A DNA stretch of 5,866 nucleotides, from contig PNND01000373.1 of the NCBI GenBank assembly GCA_013824045.1, positions 1 through 5,866 of the forward strand, read 5' to 3'. The notes beneath the pieces are model-generated. The model worked only from the letters and a program-made list of their open reading frames with translations, searched no databases and was not told the DNA's origin. Each line of letters opens with the position of its first letter. The first letter of the stretch is position 1. Made by a program: the position numbers and the translations under genes. Shown here one piece after another: positions 5,281-5,866 of the stretch. This DNA comes from Rhodobacter sp. (GTDB taxonomy: Bacteria > Pseudomonadota > Alphaproteobacteria > Rhodobacterales > Rhodobacteraceae).

Positions 5281-5866
5281 ATGTCCATTCCCCAGTCCGG
5301 TGGCGGCCTGATCGAAAGCTTCGACCAACTCGCCGCTTTCATGGAATCCGGCAACAAGCCCAAATCCGATTGGCGCATCGGGACCGAGCATGAAAAGTTC
5401 GGCTGGCTGACCGATACGCGCCAGCCGCTGCCCTATGATGGTGAACGATCCATTAACGCGCTGTTCGCAGGGCTGGAGGCGCAGTTCGGCTGGGAACCGG
5501 TCCGCGAGGGCGAGAATGTGATCGGTCTGACACGGAACGGTGCCAATATCAGCCTTGAACCGGGCGGGCAGTTCGAGCTTTCGGGGGCGGCTTTTGCCAG
5601 TGTCACCGAAACCGAGGCCGAGTTGAAAAACCATCTCGATGAAGTGCGGACATTGGCCGAACCGCTGGGCATCCGCTTCATGGGGATCGGGGCCGCGCCG
5701 GAATGGCGGCATGAGGAGATGCCGGTGATGCCCAAAGGGCGCTATCGGCTGATGACGGATTACATGGGCAAAGTGGGCACCCATGGCACGCAGATGATGT
5801 ATCGCACATCGACGGTGCAGGTGAACCTCGACTACGCGTCGGAAGCGGACATGGTGCAGAAGATGC
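5281..5866 (+). CDS. gshA: Glutamate-cysteine ligase, N-terminal part (partial)
   Basis: GshA joins L-glutamate and L-cysteine with ATP to give gamma-glutamylcysteine, the first and usually rate-limiting step of glutathione synthesis in the cytoplasm. The gene runs off the right edge with 195 codons visible; alphaproteobacterial homologues of the plant-like class are about 450-460 residues. Signatures seen are GTEHEKF at 34-40 (the Glu residues belong to the metal/ATP site), SLEPGGQFELSG at 91-102, MPKGRYRLMTDYM at 150-162 and TSTVQVNLDY at 176-185. These are typical of the proteobacterial/plant GCS type rather than the enterobacterial GshA. The ATG at 5281 has GGAG at 5268-5271, 9 nt upstream. 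It follows the membrane-protein gene by 91 nt on the same strand, so it may have its own promoter or be read through from rsmE. No disruption is visible. Confidence 0.94.
   Translation, partial: MSIPQSGGGLIESFDQLAAFMESGNKPKSDWRIGTEHEKFGWLTDTRQPLPYDGERSINALFAGLEAQFGWEPVREGENVIGLTRNGANISLEPGGQFELSGAAFASVTETEAELKNHLDEVRTLAEPLGIRFMGIGAAPEWRHEEMPVMPKGRYRLMTDYMGKVGTHGTQMMYRTSTVQVNLDYASEADMVQKM

Noticed and set aside
4945..5784. Minus-strand open frame of 279 codons opposite gshA and the membrane-protein gene
   Set aside because: The plus strand from 5281 encodes clear glutamate-cysteine ligase motifs. The antisense product has a low-complexity Pro/Ala end and no recognisable features.

Overview
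The window looks like a housekeeping stretch of an alphaproteobacterial chromosome, most likely from the Rhodobacteraceae (Rhodobacter, Gemmobacter, Tabrizicola and relatives). This placement rests on the high G+C, the strong G/C preference at third codon positions, and protein sequences that resemble Rhodobacterales orthologues from memory. No database search was run. There are no signs of mobile DNA, CRISPR, tRNA or rRNA.

Six genes form two arms that diverge from about position 3920. The left arm reads on the minus strand: ubiA (ubiquinone biosynthesis, 3916 to 2939), then a large OmpA-family envelope protein (2840 to 342), then the start of a small membrane-anchored coiled-coil protein (from 317, running off the left edge). 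The right arm reads on the plus strand: rsmE (16S rRNA uridine methyltransferase, 3928 to 4650), then a small two-helix membrane protein of unknown function whose GTG start overlaps the rsmE stop (4647 to 5189), then the first 195 codons of gshA (glutamate-cysteine ligase, from 5281, running off the right edge). The ubiA and rsmE start codons are only 11 bp apart, so any promoter for one gene must lie largely inside the other.

The gene with the most unusual structure is the OmpA-family protein. It has no beta-barrel. I read it as a single N-terminal membrane anchor, about seven tandem BON-like beta-alpha-beta units, and two tandem OmpA-like peptidoglycan-binding domains that are about 61% identical. 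Its six cysteines fall into three plausible disulfide pairs. Together with the coiled-coil protein 24 nt downstream, it may form a cell-envelope tethering module.

The other genes are individually ordinary: quinone synthesis, ribosome modification and glutathione synthesis. I found no convincing evidence of a novel defence, mobile or biosynthetic system. The points most worth checking are the envelope protein and its partner, the overlapping divergent control of ubiA and rsmE, the translationally coupled unknown gene, and an inverted repeat upstream of gshA.
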